34,331 nt of DNA from Vibrio tasmaniensis 1F-187 (GCF_000272405.2 NZ_AJZM02000355.1:1-34331); one strand, 5' to 3'. Numbered from the stretch's first letter, positions 14,480 through 24,155 are shown. Notes: generated from the sequence alone by a model not told the origin. Numbers and translations: made by a program.

Positions 14480-15647
14480 AAAGCCACTTTCTGTATTAGT
14501 CGGTTGCGCAGCCATCTTTATCGCGTTGGTTGTCGTTGATGAATTGGAACCTGAAGCTACCCAGCCAGTGAAGAAAGAAGCCGTCCTTGCCCCAGTTTCA
14601 GTGTTAGAGGTAACACCATCACAGCATCAATCGACGTTAACGGTATTAGGTGTAACTGCTGCGCGTTGGCCTGTGCAGTTGAAAGCATCCAGTAGCGCAC
14701 AGTTGAAATGGCTAGATGAAAGCGTTGAACCGGGGAATTTGGTTAACAAAGGCGATGTGTTAGCAAGGTTAGATACTAGCGCGGTTGATGCGAACTTGGC
14801 TCAGGCGTTGAGCTCATTGAAACAAGCAGGATTAGAATTGAAGCAAGCTAAGCATGAGCAAACGGTCGCGTTAAAAATGCTGAACCCGAAAACGAGTTCG
14901 TCTTTTGCGCGCAGAGAGCCCCAGGTGCTTGCAGCGAAGGCTAACCTGAAACAAGCCAAACAGGCGTATATGAGTGCGCAGAAGCTAGTGGAAGAGTCGG
15001 TAATCACCGCGCCTTTTGATGCGGTCGTCATGAAACGCCACATTAGCCCAAGAGAGTGGATAGAGGCTGGGCAAGTGACCTTTGAGTTGGCCGCTAGTGA
15101 TTCGATTGATATCGAGTTGCCGATTTCTGAAATGCATTGGCAACAAGTCCAAGCCGCTCTGACTGAGCCGAGTATCACTGTGGTGAACCGTTCTGGAAAT
15201 CAGTGGCCTGCCAAAGTGCGCTATGTGTCGCCGCAAGTTGATTCGGTCACTCGCCAAAGACAAGTCGTACTTTCGGTTGAGGCGCCTTATCAAAGCAAGC
15301 CAAGGTTGTTTCCAAATCAGCAGGTTCAGGCTGTGGTTAATCTAGGGCTGAAGGATAACGTAGTCAGTGTACCTTTAAGTGCGATGACACGAGACGGATA
15401 TGTGTGGACGTTAGACAGCAATGATCGTCTACGTAAAGAGTCGGTATCCCTGATTGGGCAAGGTAATCAGGTGCTCGATATTCGGTTTAATCAGCAAAGT
15501 GAACAGGTTCGCAGAGTGGTGCAATATCCGCTTTCTTCAATGTTAATTGGTAAGCAAGTCGAGCCTAACTTTTATCAAGATGATCGTTCAGAATCCATGA
15601 TCGCGAGCCAATCTGACGATGAACAGATTGAGGGGGTAAACCAATGA
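14469..15647 (+). CDS. RND efflux periplasmic adaptor (membrane fusion protein)
   Basis: The 392-residue protein has an N-terminal membrane anchor or uncleaved signal (about residues 5-24, no lipobox Cys). The lipoyl-like half-motifs surround a helical hairpin (about 115-175): VEPGNLVNKGDVLARLD before it and VITAPFDAVVMKRHISPREWIEAGQ after it. A beta-barrel (about 200-290) and membrane-proximal domain (VVSVPLSAMTRDGYVWTL) follow. Such adaptors link the inner-membrane RND pump to an outer-membrane channel; no TolC-like gene is in the window, so a channel encoded elsewhere is probably used. It overlaps its neighbours at both ends (11 and 4 bases), so it is strictly coupled with the ABC-like protein and the pump. 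Confidence 0.92.
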   Translation: MKFKKPLSVLVGCAAIFIALVVVDELEPEATQPVKKEAVLAPVSVLEVTPSQHQSTLTVLGVTAARWPVQLKASSSAQLKWLDESVEPGNLVNKGDVLARLDTSAVDANLAQALSSLKQAGLELKQAKHEQTVALKMLNPKTSSSFARREPQVLAAKANLKQAKQAYMSAQKLVEESVITAPFDAVVMKRHISPREWIEAGQVTFELAASDSIDIELPISEMHWQQVQAALTEPSITVVNRSGNQWPAKVRYVSPQVDSVTRQRQVVLSVEAPYQSKPRLFPNQQVQAVVNLGLKDNVVSVPLSAMTRDGYVWTLDSNDRLRKESVSLIGQGNQVLDIRFNQQSEQVRRVVQYPLSSMLIGKQVEPNFYQDDRSESMIASQSDDEQIEGVNQ

Positions 15648-18600
15648 GTTGGATGACCAAATGGTTTATCAATAACCCTGTTGCTGCCAATTTATTGATG
15701 ATGGCGATTGTTATCAGTGGTGTGTTTGCGTTTGGACAATTGCGTGTCGAGTCGTTCCCACAAATAGCACCGTCTTCCATCAGTATCAGCGTTACTTACC
15801 CTGGCGGTACGGCGCAACAGATCGATAAGAGTGTTACGCAGCGAATCGAAGAGTCAATCAGTGGTATTGCAGGCATCAAACAGATCACCAGTCAGTCGAG
15901 TGCTGGGATTTCTCAGGTCATGGTTCGTAAAACCAGCAGCACAGATTTAGACAAGCTTCTGGACGACATTCGTAATCAAGTCAACGCGATCAATGGTTTT
16001 CCCGTGCAAGTGGACAGACCACAAGTTGTGCGAAACGAATTTACCAATTTGGCGGCGTTTGTGGTGGTGTCTGGGCCAAGAACCGATGACGAACTGCAAC
16101 CCATCGCCAAGCAACTTGAACAAGCACTGAAGAAGAATCCGCGTATCTCGAAGGTATCAAATTGGGGAACTCGCACATCTCAACTGGTTATCGAACCCGA
16201 TCCTGACCAACTGAAAGCGCTAGGATTGAGCTTAGAAGACCTCGCAGAGCTCGTTGAGCAGCGTTCGCTTGAGACTCGTAGCGGTGAACTAATCAGTGAC
16301 AAAGGTCGAATGGTGATTCGTGGTGACGGTTACGCCGATGATTTACAGAAGTTGAACCAACTTGTTGTGATTTCAGGAAGCAACGGAAAAATACTGTTGG
16401 GTGATATCGCCAAGTTAAGTCGTGGCTACCAATACAGTGGTTCTATCGTGCGTAACAACGGCTCTAACGCCATCGCATTATTGGTCAGTACGAGCCAAAC
16501 CGACAACCTGCTTAAAGTCAGTGAAGCGATCAGTGAAACGCTTGATGCCCAACGCGCGATTTTGCCGTCGGATATTGAGTTGAATACCATGGCCGACATG
16601 GCACCTTACATTGAAGAGCAGTTATTTCGTTTGAGTGAGAACGCATGGCAAGGCTTATTGATCGTCGTAGTTCTACTTGGGATCTTTCTTGAAATCAGGC
16701 TCGCCTTTTGGGTCGCGATGGGCATCCCAATTGCGCTGACTGGAACGTTGGCAGCAATGCAGTTGTTCAACTACAGCATCAACGACATCACCTTGTTTGG
16801 TTTTATCTTGGTACTCGGTGTGCTGGTGGACGATGCGGTTGTTGTAGGTGAAGCGATACATGAAAAACGGACGGGTAACGTCAGTAGCTCAGGGAATTTA
16901 AATATAAACGGCTCCTCAAATCTAAACGGAAAGACAGCCGCTTGGCAGGGCGTTGATTCAGTATCAGTGGCTACCGTGTTTGGTGTGCTCACAACCATCG
17001 CTGCGTTTTCTCCAATGCTATGGATTAATAACGAGTTAGCCAAAGTATTGGCTGGGTTTTCAGCAGTGGTGATCTTTGCGCTGATATTCTCGCTTATCGA
17101 AAGTAAATTTATCTTGCCGTCACACTTGGCTCAGCTCTCTGTGAAAAAGCCATCAAAGGGTTTGTTCGCTAAGGTTCAGAATGCCGCTCAAGGCGGGTTA
17201 CAGTGGTTTAATCTCAACATCTACAAGCCAGTATTGGAGTTTGCACTTGGCTACAAAGTCGCGTCCTTGCTTGGGTTTGTGGCGGTTATCTCACTGGCTT
17301 ATGGCATGTGGTCTAACGGTGCGATTCGCAGTGCATTGTTCCCTGAAATTCCGGGGCGTTACATCACCGCGGTTATTGAACTGGAAGATGGCGCTCCGTT
17401 GCCTTTACAGCGCCAAGCCTTGTTGCAAGTTGAGCAAGCGATGACACAGGTCGAAAAGGGTTTAATGGACGATTACCCATTACAGGAAAAGCCTGTTGTG
17501 AACCTGCTTGCTTGGTCTGATGGCTATGGCGAAATCGAAGTCACAGCTGAGCTCACCAACGAATCCTTAAGCTCACTGCCGGGTAATTTATTATTGAAGC
17601 GATGGAGAGAAAATACAGGTCAAATCGAAGGCGCTTACTCGGTTAAGTTCAGCGCGGCAGAGGAGCCTGCTGGTGGAACATTCTTAACGATCTCTTCCAA
17701 TGATCGTGAGCTTGCTTCTCTCGTTAGCGAGGAGCTAGCGGACACTTTGGCTTCGTTGAAAGGCGTATCGGATGTTTACGACGACGGTCAGGATGGTTTA
17801 CCGCAAGTTCGCTTGGTATTGAATCAATATGGTCAGCAGCTTGGGTTAACTCAAGCGAAACTGGCTCAGTTAGCAGGCGAAGCGTTTGGCGAAAGAGAAG
17901 TGCATCGCCTGTTAGAAAATGGGCAAGAGACCAAGGTGCTTCTGCAATATCCGAGAAAGGAGCGCAGAACCTTAGCTCAGCTACAACAGGCACTTATCAT
18001 GTTACCTAATGGCGGAAGTGTGATGATGGGGGATATTGCTGAGTTTCGTCATGAGCAAGAACCGCAAGTGGTTTACCGCCGCGACCGAGAGCAAGTGATC
18101 AACCTGTATTGGAAGCAGAACCGCGACCTACAATCACCAGAGAAAACACGTGAGCAACTCGAAGAGTCGATTGAATCTCTGCACCTACAATATCCAAGCG
18201 TAATCATCAAAGCGGGCGGTGAGTTTGAAGAGATAGGGGAAGTGTCGGATGGCTTTAAATCAGCGATGATTCTGACGTTGTTGATGATCTACACCTTGTT
18301 GGCTGTGCCTTTGAAATCTTACTGGCAGCCGCTGATCATCATGGCGGTAATCCCGTTTGGTTTTGCAGGCGCGATCTTCGGTCATTACATTATGGGTTTG
18401 CCGATAAGCTTACTTTCTATGTTCGGTATGATGGCCATGACAGGAATCGTGATTAACGATTCGTTAGTTCTGATTACGCGTTTTAATAGTGAATATCGCC
18501 AAGGCGTACCGTTACAGCAAGCGTTAGTCATTGCGGGTACCAGCCGTTTGAGAGCGATTTTCTTAACCACGATAACCACTGTGTGTGGGTTGTTACCATT

Positions 18601-18811
18601 GCTAAGTGAAACCGCAGAACAGGCGCAATACTTAAAGCCAGCGGCAGTATCTTTGGTGTTTGGTGAGTTGTTTGCCACTGCGGTGACTCTGATTTTGATT
18701 CCCGTGTTGCTTGGTTTGTTTTGTCGCAAGCCGCCGCTAGTTGAAAATCTCATCGAACAAGAAGCACATAAACAAGATTCATTAGAAGAACTCACTTTGG
18801 ATCGCTCGTGA
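15644..18811 (+). CDS. RND efflux transporter permease (AcrB-like superfamily)
   Basis: The 1055-residue length is typical of proton-driven RND pumps. There is one membrane helix at the N terminus, a large periplasmic porter domain, then helices 2-6, a second porter domain and helices 8-12. The paired acidic residues for proton relay in helix 4 are present in LVLGVLVDDAVVVGEAI (around residue 395). Helix 10 carries MTGIVINDSLVLI, where AcrB has its relay Lys, as in the subgroup of RND pumps with an Asn-Asp-Ser motif. After helix 4 there is an Asn/Ser/Gly-rich insert (about residues 407-430) not usual for the family. The ATG overlaps the adaptor's TGA. Substrates are unknown; the neighbouring GyrI-type regulator suggests drugs or lipophilic compounds. 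Confidence 0.93.
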   Translation: MSWMTKWFINNPVAANLLMMAIVISGVFAFGQLRVESFPQIAPSSISISVTYPGGTAQQIDKSVTQRIEESISGIAGIKQITSQSSAGISQVMVRKTSSTDLDKLLDDIRNQVNAINGFPVQVDRPQVVRNEFTNLAAFVVVSGPRTDDELQPIAKQLEQALKKNPRISKVSNWGTRTSQLVIEPDPDQLKALGLSLEDLAELVEQRSLETRSGELISDKGRMVIRGDGYADDLQKLNQLVVISGSNGKILLGDIAKLSRGYQYSGSIVRNNGSNAIALLVSTSQTDNLLKVSEAISETLDAQRAILPSDIELNTMADMAPYIEEQLFRLSENAWQGLLIVVVLLGIFLEIRLAFWVAMGIPIALTGTLAAMQLFNYSINDITLFGFILVLGVLVDDAVVVGEAIHEKRTGNVSSSGNLNINGSSNLNGKTAAWQGVDSVSVATVFGVLTTIAAFSPMLWINNELAKVLAGFSAVVIFALIFSLIESKFILPSHLAQLSVKKPSKGLFAKVQNAAQGGLQWFNLNIYKPVLEFALGYKVASLLGFVAVISLAYGMWSNGAIRSALFPEIPGRYITAVIELEDGAPLPLQRQALLQVEQAMTQVEKGLMDDYPLQEKPVVNLLAWSDGYGEIEVTAELTNESLSSLPGNLLLKRWRENTGQIEGAYSVKFSAAEEPAGGTFLTISSNDRELASLVSEELADTLASLKGVSDVYDDGQDGLPQVRLVLNQYGQQLGLTQAKLAQLAGEAFGEREVHRLLENGQETKVLLQYPRKERRTLAQLQQALIMLPNGGSVMMGDIAEFRHEQEPQVVYRRDREQVINLYWKQNRDLQSPEKTREQLEESIESLHLQYPSVIIKAGGEFEEIGEVSDGFKSAMILTLLMIYTLLAVPLKSYWQPLIIMAVIPFGFAGAIFGHYIMGLPISLLSMFGMMAMTGIVINDSLVLITRFNSEYRQGVPLQQALVIAGTSRLRAIFLTTITTVCGLLPLLSETAEQAQYLKPAAVSLVFGELFATAVTLILIPVLLGLFCRKPPLVENLIEQEAHKQDSLEELTLDRS

Positions 18812-18909
18812 TTGATTTTATAAAAGACAAAGACGATAGTGAAGCCAAGCTGTCCAATTCAGCGAAGCTAACCGACAGTAAGACTAAAGCCAATGTACCA
18901 GAGACCTAA
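18808..18909 (+). CDS. Possible 33-residue peptide coupled to the RND gene
   Basis: A GTG at 18808 overlaps the pump's TGA (GTGA) and opens a frame to TAA at 18907-18909. The product is short, polar and Lys/Asp-rich (begins MIDFIKDKDDSEAK) with no membrane segment. The geometry allows translational coupling, but there is no clear ribosome site and no family. It could equally be the remains of a longer pump C terminus. Confidence 0.3.
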   Translation: MIDFIKDKDDSEAKLSNSAKLTDSKTKANVPET

Positions 18910-18915
18910 GACTGT

Positions 18916-19848
18916 ATGACGCAAGAGAACAAACCTGCTTTGCATTCAGAGCCTGCTTTTAAACTGGTGCCAGAGCTTACATTGATCGAATCTTTACCAG
19001 AGCATCTTCAAAAACGCTTTACGCATGCACTGACCTTGATGCATGAAGAGTGGGGTGAGCGTCGTACGTGGGAAGAAATCGCAACCGAGAGCGCGATTTC
19101 GCCCTACCATTTTCATCGTCAGTTTACCGAGTTGTTTAATGAAACTCCTGGCCAGTATCTGAGCCGTGTTCGGTTACAAATCGCGGTCGGTTTGTTGATC
19201 AACGATGAACCGTGGAGCGTGATTGAAATTGCTCAGTATTGTGGCTACTCATCGTCACAGTCATTAGGCAAGGCGCTCAAGCGTGAGCTTGGTGTTACAG
19301 CAAAACATATTCGAGAAATGGGTTACAACGCGACACCTAAGGAAACGGCAGACTTCATCCAGAAATTAGCACATCCAGGTGTGCAGTCTTCTATGGAGAA
19401 AGAGCTAGTTAAGTCTATGCCGATAGAGCTAGTTTGGTATCCAGAACGCGGAATGCAAAAGCTTAAGTTGGAAGATCCTGATTGGGACACGGTATTTGAA
19501 ATCTATGGTCAGAAGTCGACTCACTTGATGGGCACTACGCCGATCAAGCAAATGAATAATAAATGGGACGACATCGACGCTGAAATTGGAAATTGGCAAG
19601 TCGCGAAAGATCGTTACGATATGACCATTCCTGAAGGCTACTACTTATGCAGCGATGTTTATCTGGTTTCAGATGTGGCGTACAGCACGGCCTTAGAAGC
19701 TTTGTTTAAGGCGGTTGAGCAACAAGGTTTGAAGTTAGATGTGCAAGGTTATTTGGTAGAGATGATTCGTCAGATTGATGATGACGATGTGGAAGGGGTG
19801 ACCTTCTCTTTCCAGTTGCCTGTGTTAGCGACCCAAGACAACGAATAA
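18916..19848 (+). CDS. AraC-family regulator with GyrI-like effector domain
   Basis: The 310-residue protein has the DNA-binding half first. Residues about 33-137 hold two helix-turn-helices: TWEEIATESAISPYHFHRQF...GQYLSRVRL and SVIEIAQYCGYSSSQSLGKALKRELG. The C-terminal half (about 160-306) is a GyrI-like/AraC effector-binding domain (MPIELVWYPERGMQKLKL...GYYLCSDVYLVSD...LDVQGYLVEMIRQ). This is the layout of MarA/Rob-like regulators such as Rob and BmrR-type sensors that bind hydrophobic drugs. It is last in the efflux set, 104 bases after the pump gene and 6 bases after a possible small peptide, so it probably activates or represses this set in response to a pump substrate. A strong terminator follows. 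Confidence 0.88.
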   Translation: MTQENKPALHSEPAFKLVPELTLIESLPEHLQKRFTHALTLMHEEWGERRTWEEIATESAISPYHFHRQFTELFNETPGQYLSRVRLQIAVGLLINDEPWSVIEIAQYCGYSSSQSLGKALKRELGVTAKHIREMGYNATPKETADFIQKLAHPGVQSSMEKELVKSMPIELVWYPERGMQKLKLEDPDWDTVFEIYGQKSTHLMGTTPIKQMNNKWDDIDAEIGNWQVAKDRYDMTIPEGYYLCSDVYLVSDVAYSTALEALFKAVEQQGLKLDVQGYLVEMIRQIDDDDVEGVTFSFQLPVLATQDNE

Positions 19849-19850
19849 TA

Positions 19851-19878
19851 AAAAGGCTCCTCAATTGAGGAGCCTTTT
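19851..19878. terminator. Terminator between the AraC gene and fruA
   Basis: AAAAGGCTCCTCAA and its exact complement form a near loop-less palindrome ending in four T. It lies two bases after the AraC stop codon and 86 bases beyond the fruA stop on the other strand, so it can stop both convergent transcripts. Confidence 0.85.
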
Positions 19879-19880
19879 GC

Positions 19881-19928
19881 TTTACCAAGGAACAGTTTTA
19901 CCAAGGGACTGTTTTATCAAGAGCCTCT
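19881..19928. repeat. Three degenerate 16-bp tandem units
   Basis: TTTACCAAGG begins at 19881 and again at 19897, and TTTATCAAGA begins at 19913, each 16 bases apart. The copies diverge toward the fruA end. No function is evident. Confidence 0.5.
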
Positions 19929-19964
19929 GTTAGTCAGCTTTACCCGCTAAACAGAGTAGGGGGA

Positions 19965-21725
19965 TTAAGCCTCTGCAGTCACTTTAGAATCGCTCATCTT
20001 TTTAAGAGCTGCGTAACCAAAACCTGTTACCGCTGTACCTGCTGCAATCGCCACTAGATACATAAGAACTGGAGAGATAGCGCCAGGAATTAGCAGTACG
20101 AACAAGCCGCCGTGTGGAGCCATTAGTTGTGCACCAAACATCATTGATAGAGCGCCCGTTAGTGCGCCACCTGCCATACATGCTGGGATAACACGCATTG
20201 GGTCTTTCGCTGCGAATGGGATTGCACCTTCAGAGATGAAACATAGTCCAAGAACGAATGATGCTTTACCTGCTTCGCGCTCGCCTGCTTCAAACTTGTC
20301 TTTCACTAGGAAAGTTGCAAGGCCCATACCTAGAGCCGGAACCATACCTGCAGCCATGATTGCTGCCATTGGTGCGTAAGTTTGTGAAGCCAATAGACCA
20401 ACACCGAACGTGTAAGCCGCTTTGTTTACTGGACCACCAAGGTCGAAACACATCATTGCGCCTAGAATCACACCCAGAAGAATCGCATTAGACGTTCCCA
20501 TGTTGTTTAGGAAGTCTGTCATTGCGCTCATCACGCCTGAAACTGGACCACCAACGATGTAAATCATGACCAAACCAGTGAACAAACTCGCGATAAACGG
20601 AATGATCAGAATTGGTTTGAGGGCTTCCATGGACTGTGGAAGTTGAACCTTGTCGGCAATGAATTTTGCTGCGTAACCCGCAATGAAACCCGCTGCGATA
20701 CCACCTAGGAAACCTGCACCTGTTGAGCTAGCCAACATACCGCCAATTAGACCTGGAGCCAGACCCGGACGGTCTGCAATAGAGAATGCAATGAAACCAG
20801 CAAGAACAGGAATCATCAGTGCGAATGCAGAACCACCACCGATAGTCATCAATGCTGCTGCTAATGTACCTTCTTCTTTGAACGCTTCGATACCGAATAC
20901 GAAAGACAGTGCGATGATCAAACCACCCGCAACAACCACAGGAAGCATGTGAGATACACCTGTCATTAGGTGCTTGTACACACCTTTCTTCTCATCAGCA
21001 GGCACTGAATTTGAAGACGCTGTGTGCTGGTATGGCTTAGCTTCAGCGAATGCTTTTTCCATCTCTTGCTTTGTTTTCTTCAAAGCAGGACCTGTTGTGG
21101 TTTTGTATAGCGCTTTGCCGTTAAAACGATCAAGAGGAACGTCGATGTCGGCAGCGATGATAACAAGATCAGCGTCTGCGATTTCTTGGTCTGTCAGTTG
21201 GTTTTTCGCACCTACTGAGCCGCGAGTTTCCACTTTGATCTGGTGACCTAAGCGTTTGCCTTCTGCTTCAAGTGCTTCTGCTGCCATAAAGGTGTGTGCA
21301 ACGCCAGTCGGGCAAGCGGTAATCGCTACGATCTTCTTGCTGCCTGTGCTTACTGTTGTAGAAGAGTTTGTTGAAGTACTAGTAACGGTAACTGCTTTTT
21401 CAACTTGAGCAGCGTCTAATACCGTTGCTTCTGCTACCGCTTTCTCTAGAAATGCTTTTGCATCTGCTGTGCATTCAGAGATAGCTGCTTGGTACACTTT
21501 TTTGCCAACAAAGCGCGCTTTATCAACGTTTGTGTTGGCAGCAATAACGACAACGTCGCTGCTGTCGATCGTGTCTTGTGATACTGGAGAGTTAGGTAAT
21601 ACGCTAGATTGACATTCAATAGCGGCGTTCCAACCCAGTGTTTTTGAAGCTTGCTCTAACAAGCCTGCTGCGATGATGCTGTTTGCTACGCCACTTGGGC
21701 AAGCTGTGATGATGGTAATATTCAT
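19965..21725 (-). CDS. fruA: Fructose PTS permease IIB'BC (FruA)
   Basis: The 586-residue protein has the three-part plan of FruA. An N-terminal IIB' domain carries ACPSGVANS (Cys9). A Thr/Ser-rich linker leads to the active IIB domain with ACPTGVAHT (phosphorylated Cys138). The IIC membrane domain from about residue 240 brings fructose in as fructose 1-phosphate. IIC motifs include the glycine-rich SGGLIIAL-like entry, ADRPGLAPGLIGG, and AAKDPMRVIP with GGAL near the C terminus. It is the last gene of fruB-fruK-fruA, 15 bases after fruK, with AAAGGGATT before the ATG. FruB passes phosphate to this protein. Confidence 0.96.
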   Translation of the reverse strand: MNITIITACPSGVANSIIAAGLLEQASKTLGWNAAIECQSSVLPNSPVSQDTIDSSDVVVIAANTNVDKARFVGKKVYQAAISECTADAKAFLEKAVAEATVLDAAQVEKAVTVTSTSTNSSTTVSTGSKKIVAITACPTGVAHTFMAAEALEAEGKRLGHQIKVETRGSVGAKNQLTDQEIADADLVIIAADIDVPLDRFNGKALYKTTTGPALKKTKQEMEKAFAEAKPYQHTASSNSVPADEKKGVYKHLMTGVSHMLPVVVAGGLIIALSFVFGIEAFKEEGTLAAALMTIGGGSAFALMIPVLAGFIAFSIADRPGLAPGLIGGMLASSTGAGFLGGIAAGFIAGYAAKFIADKVQLPQSMEALKPILIIPFIASLFTGLVMIYIVGGPVSGVMSAMTDFLNNMGTSNAILLGVILGAMMCFDLGGPVNKAAYTFGVGLLASQTYAPMAAIMAAGMVPALGMGLATFLVKDKFEAGEREAGKASFVLGLCFISEGAIPFAAKDPMRVIPACMAGGALTGALSMMFGAQLMAPHGGLFVLLIPGAISPVLMYLVAIAAGTAVTGFGYAALKKMSDSKVTAEA

Positions 21726-21740
21726 AATAATCCCTTTGTC

Positions 21741-22718
21741 CTATTTACTTGTGTCTAACTGACTAGTTGGAGCACTAAGCGCCTGTAATTGGATATTTTG
21801 TCGTACTGAATCCAGCTCTTGTTGGCTGGTTACACCCACGCCTACCTGTGAAACTGCTAGAGCAGATAGGGCGGTTGCGAATTGAATAAGTTCTGGTTTT
21901 GGCATCTGTTGCATGTGACCCCAACATAGGCCTGCAACTAAGGTGTCACCTGCACCTACCGTGCTTACTACTTGCATGCGCGGTGGTTGAGCGTGTAACC
22001 ACTCACCTTGGTTAAGCCACATCACACCTTCAGCACCAAGTGACACAACGATGTTATCGATGCCTTTTTCACTTAGGGCTTGGCCTGCGTGTTGGCATTG
22101 GTCGCGTGTAGTTAGTTCGGCGTTGAATAACTGAGATAGCTCTTCATCGTTTGGCTTGATCAGCCATGGTTGTGCATCGAGTCCCGCTTTAAGTGCATCA
22201 CGGCTGCTGTCGAACAACACTTTCTTGCCCATATCGTGAAGTTTCTGAATCCACGATGCGCATAACATAGGTGAAATACCCTGAGGTAAGCTGCCTGCAA
22301 TCACGAAATATTCGTGGTCTTCAGCTAACCCGAATAGAGTGCGCTCAAACTGCTCGATGGCAATCGGTGTTACCGCTACGCCAGGGAAGTTGATGTCGCT
22401 AACTTGACCACTTTCTTCTACTAACTTCACGTTGATGCGAGTTGCGCCGTCGACACGAATAAAGCGGTCAGTTGCGCCCATCTGTTCGAACAGTTGGCAG
22501 AACGGTTCTTCGTTATTGCGACCAAGGAAACCTGTTACGGTGACTTTAGCGCCAAGCTCTGAAAGTACTTTTGCTACGTTTACGCCTTTACCCGCTGCAT
22601 GCAGTGAGCTTTTGTTCACCAAGCTAACTGAACCTACGTTTAGCACATCGATGCTACCTGTCAGATCCAGAGCAGGGTTTAGGGTTACGGTAACGGCTTT
22701 GATTTGTTTATCAGACAT
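21741..22718 (-). CDS. fruK: 1-phosphofructokinase (FruK)
   Basis: The 325-residue protein is a PfkB-family sugar kinase that turns fructose 1-phosphate into fructose 1,6-bisphosphate in the cytoplasm. The N-terminal motif TLNPALDLTG, the glycine-rich AAGKGVNVAKVLSELG and the C-terminal anion-hole motif VGAGDT (G255-T259, catalytic D258) are all present. VIAGSLPQGIS in the middle fits the 1-phosphofructokinase subgroup. AGGA lies before the ATG, nine bases after fruB. Its position between the two PTS genes secures the call. Confidence 0.96.
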   Translation of the reverse strand: MSDKQIKAVTVTLNPALDLTGSIDVLNVGSVSLVNKSSLHAAGKGVNVAKVLSELGAKVTVTGFLGRNNEEPFCQLFEQMGATDRFIRVDGATRINVKLVEESGQVSDINFPGVAVTPIAIEQFERTLFGLAEDHEYFVIAGSLPQGISPMLCASWIQKLHDMGKKVLFDSSRDALKAGLDAQPWLIKPNDEELSQLFNAELTTRDQCQHAGQALSEKGIDNIVVSLGAEGVMWLNQGEWLHAQPPRMQVVSTVGAGDTLVAGLCWGHMQQMPKPELIQFATALSALAVSQVGVGVTSQQELDSVRQNIQLQALSAPTSQLDTSK

Positions 22719-22727
22719 ATCGATTTC

Positions 22728-23861
22728 CTAACCTTCGCCAAGGCCAGAAGCGATAGCTTTGCCAATAGACTCAAGTGCTTGAGCTGCATCTTCACCTTCA
22801 GCAACAAACTGAAGCTGATGGCCGTGTTTAACGCCAAGCGCGATTACTTTCATCAAGCTCTTCGCGTTCACTTCTTTTCCATCGCCATCTAGGTTTGATA
22901 CGCGGATAGTTGATTCGAACTTCTTCGCTTCAGCGACTAGCATTGCGCCCGGACGAGCGTGTAGGCCGTGTGCATTTTTGATTTTGAATACCGCGCAGTT
23001 GTCGTCGTCTTGAGAAGCTGTAGAAACCGCTTCACCTTTTAGAAGGCCAATCACTTGTGCTGCGTCAGCGGTTAACAGTTGTTGCTGTTTACCTTCGAAA
23101 ACCATCTTGCTTAGGTTTGCCAGAATAGATTGGTGAGCGCTGTTACAAGCAGCAAATGCCACCAATGCTTTAACTGGTGTGCCTTCGTATTCGCAATCGT
23201 TCGCTGTTGAAACGAAAGATACGCCAGTGCGAGTTACGCCTTTATCGCTGCCCAACAACCACAAGCCTTGGCCTAGGTGAGTCGGTGTTTTTGTTACTAA
23301 GTCAGCAACGAATGCATTGTCTGTGCAACCTGTGTTCTTAAGTAGGCCGCCCGCAACTGCCGACATTTGAATCATGTCGCTTGCAGGGAACAGCAGCTGA
23401 ACTAAATAAGCGTCTAGGTCTGCTTCTAGCTGAACTTCGCCATTAAGTAGGGCGATGATTTCGTCTTCTGATTTTGCTTGCTTTAATTTCTCTTCAACAC
23501 CGTCTGCCGCTAGCACTTTGGTCAGTTGCTTAAGAATGCCTAAGTGCTCATCAGATTTAGCTGCAATACCAATCGCAACGTAAACACGGTTTCCGTCTGC
23601 CCAATCAATACCTTCAGGGAAGTGGTGTACCGCAACGCCTGTCTCTTTCACTAGGCCACGAGTGTCAGTCGTTCCATGAGGAATCGCGATACCGTTGCCA
23701 AGGAACGTAGAGTTCTGGTTTTCACGGTTCAGCATTCCTTCAACGTAGCCAGAGTCAACTAAGCCTTTGGCTGTTAGGTCGCCTGCAATATTTTGGATTG
23801 CTTGGAACTTATCATTGGCCGTTTGGCCTAGAGTGATGTCAGATTTTGATAATTTAAGCAT
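22728..23861 (-). CDS. fruB: Fused fructose PTS IIA-HPr protein (FruB/DTP)
   Basis: The 377-residue diphosphoryl-transfer protein has an N-terminal IIA(Fru) domain (about 1-145) with the phospho-His H62 in GIAIPHGTT. A middle domain (about 150-275) follows. The C-terminal pseudo-HPr (about 288-377) carries its phospho-His H301 in GLHARPGAM and the Ser-46-like KSLMKVIAL stretch. It takes phosphate from enzyme I and hands it to FruA. It is first in the operon. The promoter side, shared with cra, contains a palindromic FruR operator at 23967-23982, so induction by fructose 1-phosphate through FruR is expected. Confidence 0.96.
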   Translation of the reverse strand: MLKLSKSDITLGQTANDKFQAIQNIAGDLTAKGLVDSGYVEGMLNRENQNSTFLGNGIAIPHGTTDTRGLVKETGVAVHHFPEGIDWADGNRVYVAIGIAAKSDEHLGILKQLTKVLAADGVEEKLKQAKSEDEIIALLNGEVQLEADLDAYLVQLLFPASDMIQMSAVAGGLLKNTGCTDNAFVADLVTKTPTHLGQGLWLLGSDKGVTRTGVSFVSTANDCEYEGTPVKALVAFAACNSAHQSILANLSKMVFEGKQQQLLTADAAQVIGLLKGEAVSTASQDDDNCAVFKIKNAHGLHARPGAMLVAEAKKFESTIRVSNLDGDGKEVNAKSLMKVIALGVKHGHQLQFVAEGEDAAQALESIGKAIASGLGEG

Positions 23862-23966
23862 GGTGCCTCTTTAGCGTATCGCTTGAGAATTTGTGTGTCG
23901 TTACGATTCCAACTAGAGCAAGAATTAGTGAACTTTACTCTTTGCTTTGCTCTTTGTTTTATCTGA

Positions 23967-23982
23967 GCTGAATCGGTTCAGC
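23967..23982. promoter_or_regulatory. FruR/Cra operator on the fruB side
   Basis: GCTGAATCGGTTCAGC is a near-perfect palindrome matching the FruR/Cra-type core TGAAnCGnTTCA. It lies about 105 bases before the fruB start codon. Confidence 0.8.
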
Positions 23983-24155
23983 ATTCAGTGTAAAAAAATT
24001 CAGCAAAGCCAATTTCGATTTTCAAAATAGTTTTGCTGCGTGTCGTTAATTCGGTTTGATTCGTGGATAGCGAAAAGCTAAATAACGAAAGCTTATTAAC
24101 AACAAATGACGCTCAATTCATTCAAAAGGATGATTGAAGTCACTTTTCAGATTTT

